A stretch of 13,522 nt of DNA from an uncultured Victivallales bacterium (lineage in GTDB: Bacteria > Verrucomicrobiota > Lentisphaeria > Oligosphaerales > JAFGRS01). Positions 5,713 through 13,281 of this stretch are shown in pieces (within the stretch, counting starts at the first letter, position 1; every line of letters begins with the position of its first letter). Both the position numbers and the translations under genes were made by a program. The stretch is taken from positions 1 through 13,522 of the forward strand of contig CAILKC010000323.1 in NCBI GenBank assembly GCA_903834675.1, read 5' to 3'. Below the pieces are notes generated by a model that searched no databases, was not told where the DNA came from, and worked only from the letters and a program-made list of their open reading frames with translations.

Positions 5713-7995
5713 TCAGTGGCCGAGGCCCAGGAGGCGCACCGTCATGGCGATAAAGATCAGGGCCAGCAGGAAGGTGCCGATACCGAAGGCCAGGAAGCCC
5801 GCCGGACGGACGACGCGCTTCCACTCTGACCATTCGTCACGGACCTTGATCTTGTCGAGTTGGCCGCTGGCGACGAGGCGATCGTACCAGCGCTTGCGCT
5901 CGTGCAGCATTTCGGTACGGGAAATACGGCCGGAGAAGATGACCGGATCCATCGGGAACTTCTCCGGGCGGAAGTGGACGTTGAAGAAGTGGAAGGTGAA
6001 GATGAAGCCGGCGGCCAGTAGCGCCTCGTCGCTGTGTACGATCATTGCCAGGTTGATAATCCAGCCCGGCAGGACCTGGGTGAAGGCGACGGGGAACCAC
6101 ATGATCAGGCCGGTAGCGCCGATGATGCCCACGCCCCAGAAAACCGCGAAGTAGTCGAATTTCTCCCAGTACGTCCAGCGGTCGAACTGTGGCCGTGGCC
6201 CGCGCCCCAGAAACCACTTTGTGTGGGCCCACCAATCGGTCAGGTCGACAAGGCTGGGCAGTGGCATGTCGGCGCTGAAGGCGACCCGGAGGATTTGGCG
6301 CAGGCTGTAGCGGCCGGTGGTGGGGTCGCGGAAGTCATTGCGCCGACGGAGATTCGTCTTGAACAGGCTGGCCAGGTGCAGCGCAAAATAGATGAAGGTA
6401 ACGACCGCGCCGATGCGGTGCAGTCCGGCGGTCACTTCCAGCCCGCCCAGCGTGCGCACCATCCATTGCGCCCAGTGGGCTTCGTAGAATTTCAACGGCA
6501 TGCCGGTTGCGGCCAGCATCAGGAAGCTGACGATCACCAGGAAGTGGAGGAACCGATCGAAGGGACGGAAGCGGACGAACTCGTCGTCGTCCTTGGCGGC
6601 ACGGACCTTGGCGTCCCGGAAGGCGGCGGGGTTACGCATAAAGAGGAGGAAGGAACGCCCAAACCAGAACACGGTGTGGAGGCCGAAGAAGCCGAAGGTG
6701 CCGAGGACGATGCAGGTCATGAAGATGAAGGTCCAGTAGAGGCTGGGGTAATGCACTCGGTCGGTGTGGTCGGCGTGCGCCAGGTAGCCGGTGAACTTCT
6801 CCGAGGCCTTGGGGTGGCAGCGGCGGCAGGTAATGAGCTTATTGGCCGCGGCAATCCGGCTTTTCGGGTCGCTTTGCGGTACGATGTCATGGTGGCCGTG
6901 GCAGTCGTAGCAGGCCGCGACGCCGGTGCGGCCCAAGGCCATCGCTTTGCCGTGGAAGGTCTCCTTGTAGCGGCGCAGGCGGTCGGCATGGCACTGGCCG
7001 CAGCGCTCGTCGCTGTGCGACTTAAAGGTAGCTTCGCCGGGCTTGACGATCTGGTGGGCCGTATGACAGGTGGCGCAGACGGGTCCCCGCCGGTCGCCGC
7101 TGTCGGCCAGGCGGCCGTGGATGCTCTTGCGGTAGGTCTGCTCGACGCCGATGTGGCACTTGCCGCAGGTTTTGGGCACGTTGTCCCTGTAGATCGTCGA
7201 GGCTGGATCGCTGGCTGGCAGGATGTAATGCACGCCATGGCAGTCGTTGCAGGTTGGCGCCACGATCAGTCCTGAGAGGATCAGGGCGCGGCCGTGCATA
7301 CTATCGATGTACTGCGCGGCGGCCTGTGGCTGGCGCACGTGCTCCTGTTCGACCAGCTCGGCGTTGCCGTGGCACTTGGCGCAGGTGAAGGGCAGCTTGA
7401 GCCGATAGGTGCGGGATTGGGGATTGCGGTGGGAGATGATGTCGTGGGTCCCGTGACAATCGGCGCAGTGGGCCGCGCGCTGGCTCTTTCCGGGGACCGC
7501 CTTGCCGTGGACGCTGTCGACGTACTGTTGCTGCTGCGGGCCGTGGCAGGTCGCGCATTGCGCCGGGGCCATGCGGACCGCGTGGGGGAGTTTCTGGGCC
7601 TCCGGGTGGCAGGCGACACAGGTGAGTTCGGCATGGACGCTGCCAGCGCGTATCGCCGGGTCGAGGTACAGCTCTGGCCGCGGCCCGAGGCCAGCGCTCG
7701 GGGCTTCGCCGGCGACCATGGCCTTGCGTTCGGCAGCGCCTAACTCGCCGATATGGGGCTGTCCGTGACAAGCCAGACAGCGGGGGTTCTGCACTTCCGC
7801 CGGCGATAGTTCGAGGGCATGCAGACGGCCCGCGGCGAGCGCCAGGAGGCCGATGGCGCGGGCCAGGCGCGAGAAGAGTGCCAGGGCTCGAGGCGGTTTC
7901 ATCACGTGGGCAGCGCCTTCAACGAGGGGGGACTTTGGCTTGGCGTGGGCGTGGGGGGGTGAAATGCGGGTAGAGGGGAACGTCTCGGTGCCCAT
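5713..7995 (-). CDS. CbcL-like inner-membrane cytochrome: 11 c-haem domain fused to b-type membrane domain (copy 1)
   Basis: This 760-aa protein has 11 CXXCH motifs at C73, C126, C147, C177, C205, C249, C277, C307, C332, C362 and C390. A membrane domain with about six segments follows, with candidate b-haem ligands H440, H484, H525, H540, H654 and H669. It aligns along its length with the product of 3010-5229, including the FGFF.LH, GLHR, EALLA.GFIFT.HFFN and WEKFDY blocks, so the two are paralogues. The probable role is quinol oxidation at the inner membrane and electron transfer to periplasmic cytochromes. The start at 7995 is chosen because GGAGG lies 6 nt upstream (8002-8006). It gives a long N-terminus before the hydrophobic signal (about residues 46-60). 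An ATG at 7900-7902 would give a tidier signal peptide but has no RBS. The gene lies 114 bp after the 12-haem gene and is probably co-transcribed with it. Confidence 0.93.
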   Translation of the reverse strand: MGTETFPSTRISPPHAHAKPKSPLVEGAAHVMKPPRALALFSRLARAIGLLALAAGRLHALELSPAEVQNPRCLACHGQPHIGELGAAERKAMVAGEAPSAGLGPRPELYLDPAIRAGSVHAELTCVACHPEAQKLPHAVRMAPAQCATCHGPQQQQYVDSVHGKAVPGKSQRAAHCADCHGTHDIISHRNPQSRTYRLKLPFTCAKCHGNAELVEQEHVRQPQAAAQYIDSMHGRALILSGLIVAPTCNDCHGVHYILPASDPASTIYRDNVPKTCGKCHIGVEQTYRKSIHGRLADSGDRRGPVCATCHTAHQIVKPGEATFKSHSDERCGQCHADRLRRYKETFHGKAMALGRTGVAACYDCHGHHDIVPQSDPKSRIAAANKLITCRRCHPKASEKFTGYLAHADHTDRVHYPSLYWTFIFMTCIVLGTFGFFGLHTVFWFGRSFLLFMRNPAAFRDAKVRAAKDDDEFVRFRPFDRFLHFLVIVSFLMLAATGMPLKFYEAHWAQWMVRTLGGLEVTAGLHRIGAVVTFIYFALHLASLFKTNLRRRNDFRDPTTGRYSLRQILRVAFSADMPLPSLVDLTDWWAHTKWFLGRGPRPQFDRWTYWEKFDYFAVFWGVGIIGATGLIMWFPVAFTQVLPGWIINLAMIVHSDEALLAAGFIFTFHFFNVHFRPEKFPMDPVIFSGRISRTEMLHERKRWYDRLVASGQLDKIKVRDEWSEWKRVVRPAGFLAFGIGTFLLALIFIAMTVRLLGLGH

Positions 7996-8001
7996 CTTTG
8001 C

Positions 8002-8006
8002 CCTCC
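8002..8006 (-). promoter_or_regulatory. Ribosome binding site that decides the start at 7995
   Basis: GGAGG on the minus strand lies 6 nt before the ATG at 7993-7995. The competing ATG at 7900-7902 has no such site, so the longer product is preferred even though its signal peptide then has an unusually long n-region. Confidence 0.65.
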
Positions 8007-8065
8007 AAGGTGCCCATTGCCGTCGGCGTGGTCAACCGTTCGGCAGGTGTCGAGGTTACCTAGAG

Positions 8066-8086
8066 GCCCGGGGACCACCCCCAGGC
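8066..8086 (-). other. Stem-loop between the 12-haem gene and the c/b fusion gene
   Basis: In the minus-strand transcript 8079-8086 pairs with 8066-8073 (8 pairs, one of them G-U) around a 5-nt loop, about 25 nt after the TAA stop at 8110-8112. No U-run follows. It may reduce read-through or protect the upstream mRNA; it is not a standard terminator. Confidence 0.4.
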
Positions 8087-8109
8087 GCCTTCACGGCAAG
8101 CAAGCCACG

Positions 8110-9747
8110 TTAAGGATAGCGCCGAGGCGAGTGCGGGGCGTCGTGACAGATCAGGGCGCACTCGCCTTGGCGGAAGCCGGTGGAGCGGTACTCCAAGCGC
8201 TGGGTCACCGGGTCTGGACGGACGACGGTGGAATCGAAGTTGATGAGGTGCGCGTGGTTCGTTGCGGTCCCCTGAGCCGAGGCGATGCCATGGCTGTCAT
8301 GGCAGACGGAGCAGGGCGTCTTGTAGTCAACGATGTGTTTGCTGTGGCTGCTGAACGACTGGTTGGCGAGGAGGCTGTTGCGTTCGTGACAGCGGTAGCA
8401 AAGGGCGTAGCTAGCGGCGCTTTCGGCGGTGTTGTCGACGGTTTCGTAGGGCTCGACGAGCAGCGGGCTGGAGCTGGAGCCGTGGGCGCCTCGGGTGGTG
8501 GTGGTGAGGCCGTCCGCGGCGTGGCAATCGGTGCAATAGATGAGGCTGGAGGTGGAGAGGCCCGGGCGCAGGCTGGGGACATCCAGATTCCTGCCCACCA
8601 CCTCGACCGGATGGTAGGAGACGGCGGAGGGCGCGAACTCCAGGCGCGTGTCGGTCTGCGGCAGTTGGCGGGTGACGTGGGCCGCGGTCTGGGTCTGGCC
8701 GGCGTGGCACTTGAAGCAGACTTCGTGTTCGTACTGGGCCCGGCTGACGGCGGCGCCCGAGCTGTCGACGCCGTTGATCTCACCCAGGCGTGGTGAGAGG
8801 GTCGGCGCCGCCGCGGTTCCGGTGCGCAGGGTGTGAGGCTCGTGGCAGGCGCTGCAGGCGACGTTGTTAAGGCCGTGTGGGTTACGGACTCCCGGCGGTT
8901 CCGTGTGACGGCTGAGTTTATCGAGGTGGATGGCGACATTGGCGCCCTGATTGGGGCCGGGCAGACCGCTGTGGCAGGCGAGGCAGGTGTCGGTGACGTT
9001 GGCGCCCTTGAGCAGTTGGGCGCCGCTGGGGGCGGTGTGCTGGCGGTGGCAGGCGTCGCACTGGCCGTGCCCCGCGATGGTGGTGTTTCCCAGGCGATGG
9101 CAGGCGTTGCAGAGCTGCGAGCCGACGTTGCTGGTGACCAGGAACTTGCCCCACTGGTTGTTGTGGGCGTCGTGGCAACTGGTGCATTGCAGCTCCTGCC
9201 GTGCGTCCAGTTTCACCGCCTCAGGCAGCTCGTTCGGCGGCTTGAGGTTGCGGTTCATGGCCGCCAGGGTGGCGTCATAGCGGAACGAGATAGGATGGTC
9301 GTCGGACAGGTCCGTATCAAGGTTGGTCGAGCCCAGCAGCTTTCCGCTCTCGGTGCCGAGCATCGAGAGGGGCTCGGGGTTCGAGAGCACGCTGCCGAGA
9401 GCGATGGTGCCATCGTGGCAGGAAAGGCAGAGTTTCGAGGCGCCGGTGGGTTGTCCCGGCGAGGCGTTCAAGGAGGTGCTGGTGTAAACTTTGTAGGCCG
9501 ACACGGGCACGGTGCGGTTCCAGAGCGGGCGGGTTGGCGCCGCGTTGTGGGGGATATGACAGAAGACGCAGACCTCCTGTTCGCGGCTGGCCTTGACGGT
9601 ACCCGGGCCGGAGGCGGAGAGGTTGTGCGGGCTGTTCAGGATGGAGGTATTCTGGGCCTGGAGCAGCGCCGTCGCGAGCAGGATGGCCAGGGCCCAGATC
9701 TGGAGGCTGCGGCCTCCGTGGTTGGCGCGCCGACGGTTCCGTTTCAC
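8110..9747 (-). CDS. Exported 12-haem cytochrome c, doubled-CXXCH type
   Basis: The product is 545 aa from a GTG start. That GTG overlaps the TGA of the NHL gene (GTGA, 9744-9747) and has GGAG 8 nt upstream (9756-9759), so translation is probably coupled. An Arg-rich n-region and hydrophobic stretch (about 15-30) form a signal peptide. Twelve haem motifs lie at C60, C107, C188, C213, C230, C255, C298, C344, C405, C450, C479 and C530. The last is CX3CH (CALICH); the rest are CXXCH. The N-terminal blocks HNLSASGPGTVKA, CVFCHIPHNA, PLWNR, CLSCHDGTIALGS and DLSDDHPISF are typical of exported multihaem cytochromes with paired CXXCH motifs, common in metal-reducing bacteria. There is no lipobox or membrane anchor. 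Being co-translated with the barrel and NHL lipoprotein, it is the best candidate for the barrel's direct electron partner, periplasmic or extracellular. Confidence 0.93.
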   Translation of the reverse strand: MKRNRRRANHGGRSLQIWALAILLATALLQAQNTSILNSPHNLSASGPGTVKASREQEVCVFCHIPHNAAPTRPLWNRTVPVSAYKVYTSTSLNASPGQPTGASKLCLSCHDGTIALGSVLSNPEPLSMLGTESGKLLGSTNLDTDLSDDHPISFRYDATLAAMNRNLKPPNELPEAVKLDARQELQCTSCHDAHNNQWGKFLVTSNVGSQLCNACHRLGNTTIAGHGQCDACHRQHTAPSGAQLLKGANVTDTCLACHSGLPGPNQGANVAIHLDKLSRHTEPPGVRNPHGLNNVACSACHEPHTLRTGTAAAPTLSPRLGEINGVDSSGAAVSRAQYEHEVCFKCHAGQTQTAAHVTRQLPQTDTRLEFAPSAVSYHPVEVVGRNLDVPSLRPGLSTSSLIYCTDCHAADGLTTTTRGAHGSSSSPLLVEPYETVDNTAESAASYALCYRCHERNSLLANQSFSSHSKHIVDYKTPCSVCHDSHGIASAQGTATNHAHLINFDSTVVRPDPVTQRLEYRSTGFRQGECALICHDAPHSPRRYP

Positions 9748-10862
9748 GGCCTTCTCTCCGGCAGATGGGTAAAGACTTGGACGCGGCGGTTGTAGGAGTC
9801 CGCTACCCAAATCTGGTTGCGCCCGTCGATGCAGAGGCCGGCCGGGAGCCAGAATTGGCCAGGGCCGCGACCCTCCTGTCCAAAGCTGAGGAGCAGGGCG
9901 CCGTTATCATCGAAGACCTGAACCGCTTCGAAGTTGCTATCGACCACGTAGAGGTGGTCCTGCGGGTCGACGGCGATGCCCTTGGGCTGACCAAAGCAGC
10001 CCGGCATGTCGCCCTTGACTCCGATCTGCCGGAGGAATTGCAGGTCGGGGGAGAACTGTTGGACGCGGAAGTTGAGCGAGTCGCTGACGTAGAGCCGCCC
10101 CTGGCTGTCGACGGCGACGTTGGTCGGGAAGTTGAACTGGCCCGGGGCGCTACCGCGTTGCCCGAGGCGGGCGAGCTCGCGGCCGTCCAAGGCGAGGCAG
10201 ACGACCTGGTGTGCCAGGGTATCGGCCACATACAGCCGTTCCGGCTGGCGGGCCAAGGCCAGGCCGGTGGGCCGGGCGAAGAGGCCGCGGCCAATCTCGC
10301 CGAGCGCCCGGCCCTGGAGATCGAAGACGTAGACGAGGTTGGCGGCCGAATCCGCCACGAACAGCCGCTCGGCGCTGGGGGCGCAGGCGATGCCGACGGG
10401 TAGTCCGAAGCGCTGGCTGGCGGTCGCCGGACGCCATTGGGCATAGGTCCGGGCCGCGAGATCGAACACGTGAACCGCCTGGTCGCCGCTGTCCGCCACG
10501 AACAGCCGGTCGCCGCCGTCGGTACAGACCGCGTAGGGAAGAACCAGGCCTCGCGGGGGCTTCCGGCCGAAGAGAACAGCCCCCAGCCGGTGCCGGAACG
10601 ACACCCCGGCTTTCAGGTCTGCTTCCGTCGCGATCTGGCCGAGGTAACGGATTCGTGGCGGCTCGTCCCCGCCCGGCCAGACCAGGGGTTGCGCCGACGG
10701 CACGAAGATCGCGCTGCGCGGGGTGGCGCAACCGGCCGCCAGGGCGAGGAGCAGCCCCAGCGCCAAGCGTGCGGTCCTGGCGATAGGCGCCGCGGCCAGG
10801 GCGCGGCGGCGAGATCGCCGAGCGCGCCAAGCGGGAAATGTGCGAGGATTGCTGGCCGACAT
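9744..10862 (-). CDS. Outer-membrane NHL-repeat lipoprotein, six-bladed propeller
   Basis: The product is 372 aa. The Arg-rich N-terminus (1-33) and hydrophobic segment end in the lipobox LAAGC, making Cys45 the likely lipidated residue. The segment WPGGDEPPRIRYLG resembles the WPPPPEEPRIRYLG-like lead-in seen in NHL lipoproteins. Six NHL blades follow, marked by LFVADSGDQAV, LFVADSAANLV, LYVADTLAHQV, LYVSDSLNFRV, LYVVDSNFEAV and IWVADSYNRRV, which closes a propeller. The chosen ATG shares its A with the TGA of the barrel gene (TGATG) and has GGGAG 5 nt upstream (10868-10872). The frame is open farther upstream, but that part overlaps the barrel gene. There are no haem motifs. NHL propellers usually bind proteins or other ligands; here a scaffold or cap for the barrel-cytochrome complex is my inference. 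Confidence 0.92.
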   Translation of the reverse strand: MSASNPRTFPAWRARRSRRRALAAAPIARTARLALGLLLALAAGCATPRSAIFVPSAQPLVWPGGDEPPRIRYLGQIATEADLKAGVSFRHRLGAVLFGRKPPRGLVLPYAVCTDGGDRLFVADSGDQAVHVFDLAARTYAQWRPATASQRFGLPVGIACAPSAERLFVADSAANLVYVFDLQGRALGEIGRGLFARPTGLALARQPERLYVADTLAHQVVCLALDGRELARLGQRGSAPGQFNFPTNVAVDSQGRLYVSDSLNFRVQQFSPDLQFLRQIGVKGDMPGCFGQPKGIAVDPQDHLYVVDSNFEAVQVFDDNGALLLSFGQEGRGPGQFWLPAGLCIDGRNQIWVADSYNRRVQVFTHLPERRP

Positions 10863-12874
10863 CAGAACTCCCGGCGCAGGCCGACCCGTAGAAGCTGGTA
10901 CGAGCGGCTGTCGTTTCCCGTATCGAGCGCAGCATTGCGGAAAAGGAGGTGTACGGAGGTCTGGCGGAGCGACCACTGCAACTGCAGGTCCTGTTCGAGC
11001 CCCCGGGTGTTGCCCACCAGTTGGTCCTGCTCGTCCCGCCAGAGCAGGCTGGCGGAAGCATTGAGGCGCTCCGTGAGCTGGTGCTGGACCGCGGTTCCCA
11101 GGGTCAGCAGGTCCACCTTGTTGCTGCTGTCGGGGTAGTCGGTGAGGGTGTAGGCGCCGTTGAGGTGAAAGGTGGTCCCGTGGTCGAGTCGCTGGGCGTA
11201 ACGGGCGGAAAGGCGGTCCGAGCTGAAGGGCACGATCGTGCTATCGTGGTTACGGTGCTCCAGGACGAAGGTCAGGCGCCAGACGCGGTAGTCGGCGCCG
11301 ACGGTGGCGTCGTCGTAGCGGTTCGGAGTCAAGGGCAGGCGTGAGTCCGAGTCGATCGTCTGGTCCTGGGTGGCATAGCGGGCGTAGACCCCAAGGCCAT
11401 TCAGGATGCCGCGCTGGAGGTCATAGCGCACGCCGACCGACTCGGTAGCGGTTGTGGTCGTGTTGGCGGGCGCGGGTCCGAGTTGGTAATCGATACGGAC
11501 CCGCTGTCCGTCGAGGATGCGGCCGCCGATGATGCGCTTGAGTTCGATATGGTCACCGACCGCGGTCAGGGTGTAGTCGATGTCGGGGACGTAGGTCATC
11601 AGGCCGGTGAGGTCGGTCACGACCACCGAAGCGGGGATGATCTGGGCGCCGATCAGGGTGATGGGGCCAGCGTCGTTGAAGGTGGCCTGCGAGTTGATCA
11701 CCTGGGTGGGGGCGGTGAGCGCGTCGTTCTCCTGGCGGTTGAGTCCGGCGCTCAGGCCGACCGTCAGCAGTCCGAAAGGGATGCGTTTGCGGTAGTCGGA
11801 AGCCAGTAAGCCGTAGGTCTCGAAGGAGCCCCCCGCGGCGCCGCGTTGCCGGTCTTTGAGGCCGAGTGTGCCGTGGGTGGTGAGGCTCTCGTGCAGCCGA
11901 TGGATGAAGCTGGTCTCGGCGGTCTGCTGCGTCTCGTCGACGGCGCCGAAGGAGTGTTGTTCGAGGGCGTAACGGTAGCGGGTGCTGAAGGGCTCCGCGT
12001 GGCGCACGAACAGATTCTCTTCCCAGCTCGTCTGCCGCCGACCCCAGTCGCCCGCCTGACGGAAGTCCCGCACGGCGGAATCCAGGCGGACTCGGTCATC
12101 CTCGCCGAGTTGGAGGGTGTGCAAGAGCGCCAGGTCGCGGGTATCGAAGGCGACCTCGGAGGCATTGCCAGGAGACTCGTGTTTCCAGACTTGGCTGTAG
12201 TCCCAGGACAGCTCCTGGCGGTCGGACGGCCGGTAGTCCGTGTGCCAGGTGGCGGTATTCTGGGTCAGGTTATAGCCCGGCACGTCGCCGCCGGCGGCCT
12301 GGTCTTCCACGACGTGGGAGTACTCGAGCCGCGTCGGCAGCCACTCCGAGCGGAGGTCGAGGATGCCGCCGGAGGTGGTTACGGTGTTGTCGACGGAGGG
12401 GCCGAACTCGCGGTCCAGCAGGCCCCGACGCTGGCGCGAGTAGAGGGTTAGCCCAACCGGCTCCTTGCGCAAGAAGGCGCTGGAGACGTCCCACTCACGG
12501 ATCATCCCAGTTTCGGACTCGGCGACGCCGTCACGATCGAACCAGGTTTGGCACAGGCCGAAGGTGCCGGACAGGCTCAGATCGACCAGGTTCGGGTGGT
12601 AGATGGCAGCCGTGGTGGAGAGCTGCAAGGTCTCTTCAAAGCGGTCTTCCTGGTAGGGGGTATCGCCGTCGTAGCCGCCCTCGCGGCTGTCGTTCTGGCG
12701 CCGGTAGAGGAGTTCGAGCGCCGCCCGTGGGGGGCGCAGCGACAGGGCGTGAGTCTCCGGGGTCTGCCCCACCACCAGCGGGACTTCCTGGGCACGACCC
12801 AGCCCCGCGCACCCCAGCGCCAACAGCGCGGCGGCGGTCTGGAGCCACGGCATGGCCAATCGCCGCCGAGTCAC
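10862..12874 (-). CDS. Outer-membrane beta-barrel, MtrB/PCC porin-like
   Basis: The product is 670 aa from a GTG start with GGAGG 8 nt upstream (12883-12887). The start is followed by a classic signal peptide (TRRRLA, then a hydrophobic stretch, cleavage near GRA/Q at residue 28). The frame is open to an ATG at 12982, but that adds 36 residues without a better RBS. Most of the mature protein alternates polar and apolar residues, with many aromatic strand ends, and ends in Phe (GLRREF), the usual C-terminal signature of outer-membrane barrels. The size is close to MtrB/PioB. A non-barrel insert lies at about 404-464, with SVVVTDLTG, YVPDIDY and GGRILDGQRVRIDY. The mature part has one Cys, so an MtrB-type CXXC is absent. 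Neighbours with 49 haem sites imply a sheath for a cytochrome wire; the family assignment rests on fold features and context. Confidence 0.88.
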   Translation of the reverse strand: MTRRRLAMPWLQTAAALLALGCAGLGRAQEVPLVVGQTPETHALSLRPPRAALELLYRRQNDSREGGYDGDTPYQEDRFEETLQLSTTAAIYHPNLVDLSLSGTFGLCQTWFDRDGVAESETGMIREWDVSSAFLRKEPVGLTLYSRQRRGLLDREFGPSVDNTVTTSGGILDLRSEWLPTRLEYSHVVEDQAAGGDVPGYNLTQNTATWHTDYRPSDRQELSWDYSQVWKHESPGNASEVAFDTRDLALLHTLQLGEDDRVRLDSAVRDFRQAGDWGRRQTSWEENLFVRHAEPFSTRYRYALEQHSFGAVDETQQTAETSFIHRLHESLTTHGTLGLKDRQRGAAGGSFETYGLLASDYRKRIPFGLLTVGLSAGLNRQENDALTAPTQVINSQATFNDAGPITLIGAQIIPASVVVTDLTGLMTYVPDIDYTLTAVGDHIELKRIIGGRILDGQRVRIDYQLGPAPANTTTTATESVGVRYDLQRGILNGLGVYARYATQDQTIDSDSRLPLTPNRYDDATVGADYRVWRLTFVLEHRNHDSTIVPFSSDRLSARYAQRLDHGTTFHLNGAYTLTDYPDSSNKVDLLTLGTAVQHQLTERLNASASLLWRDEQDQLVGNTRGLEQDLQLQWSLRQTSVHLLFRNAALDTGNDSRSYQLLRVGLRREF

Positions 12875-13133
12875 AGGGCGCCCCTCCCGCTCAGGGCTGG
12901 GAGGGTGTCGCCGGAGCGAGACCCGGGAGCGCAGGCTTGCCGCCGTCAGTGGCGGTCGGCCGAGTAACACGTGAACCGACATCCTCGATCTGTCCTGCCC
13001 TCCCCATCCGGCTGGGGTTCCACTCTGGGCGAGAGCGCCGCGGAGCCTCGCGACCGGCGCGGGCCTGTCCCTCGGAGCCCGTGATCTGCTTCTGCAAACG
13101 ACTCAATCTACTACGTGCTAACAGGCAATGCTA
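12875..13133 (-). other. Leader region of the first unit
   Basis: About 250 nt lie between the predicted start of transcription (near 13123) and the GTG at 12872-12874. The frame is open through 12982, but I see no recognised protein. No known riboswitch or RNA motif was recognised. The similar leader length at the second promoter (about 270 nt) may be coincidence. Confidence 0.45.
12883..12887 (-). promoter_or_regulatory. Ribosome binding site that decides the barrel start
   Basis: GGAGG within a GGGAGGGG run on the minus strand lies 8 nt before the GTG at 12872-12874. That start gives a clean signal peptide beginning with Arg residues. It is favoured over the ATG at 12982 and over the ATG at 12851-12853. 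Confidence 0.7.
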
Positions 13134-13149
13134 AGCACCAGCAGTGCCA
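13134..13149 (-). promoter_or_regulatory. Sigma-54 (-24/-12) promoter for the first unit
   Basis: The minus strand reads TGGCACTGCTGGTGCT: TGGCAC, 5 nt, GTGCT. The -24 half is perfect and the -12 half has one mismatch; GG and GC are 10 nt apart as RpoN requires. It faces the barrel gene from about 260 bp upstream. A palindrome GCGCT-A-AGCGC (13165-13175) and TGAACTA (13188-13194) lie upstream, in the same register as at the 5511-5526 promoter. Confidence 0.6.
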
Positions 13150-13164
13150 ACCCCCAGAGGGTAG

Positions 13165-13194
13165 GCGCTAAGCGCGCGTCCAACAGGTAGTTCA
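13165..13194 (-). promoter_or_regulatory. Putative activator site upstream of the first promoter
   Basis: GCGCT-A-AGCGC (13165-13175) is a perfect 11-bp palindrome centred 21 bp upstream of the -24 box edge. TGAACTA (minus strand, 13188-13194) lies farther out and overlaps a small inverted repeat TTCA-AGCAC-TGAA (13191-13203). Both elements recur in the same register at the other promoter. Confidence 0.45.
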
Positions 13195-13281
13195 AGCACT
13201 GAAACTCCAGCCAACTCCGGGTCGCGGGGATCCCGTTTGCCCAGCGCGCTGCGGAGACCTCCGCAGCCACGCGGCGAAAAC
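13195..13281. other. Intergenic stretch with a perfect palindrome
   Basis: No gene is recognised. It contains a perfect inverted repeat with 9-bp arms and a 2-nt centre (13248-13267; GCTGCGGAG and CTCCGCAGC), immediately before the tandem repeat. Confidence 0.5.

Noticed and set aside
5369..5833. 154-aa minus-strand open frame between the two c/b genes
   Set aside because: It overlaps the end of one real gene in another frame, crosses the predicted promoter and shows no family features.
6034..7275. 413-aa open frame on the plus strand
   Set aside because: Antisense shadow of the other c/b fusion gene, whose 11 haem motifs and membrane helices prove the minus strand.
1741..9440. Many GTGGCA-N6-GCA patterns on the plus strand that resemble sigma-54 promoters
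   Set aside because: They are the antisense of CXXCH-H codons; GG and GC are 8 nt apart rather than the required 10, and they lie inside genes.
8833..9795. 320-aa open frame on the plus strand
   Set aside because: Antisense shadow of the 12-haem gene; composition is repetitive Val/Ala/Gly as expected of antisense haem motifs.
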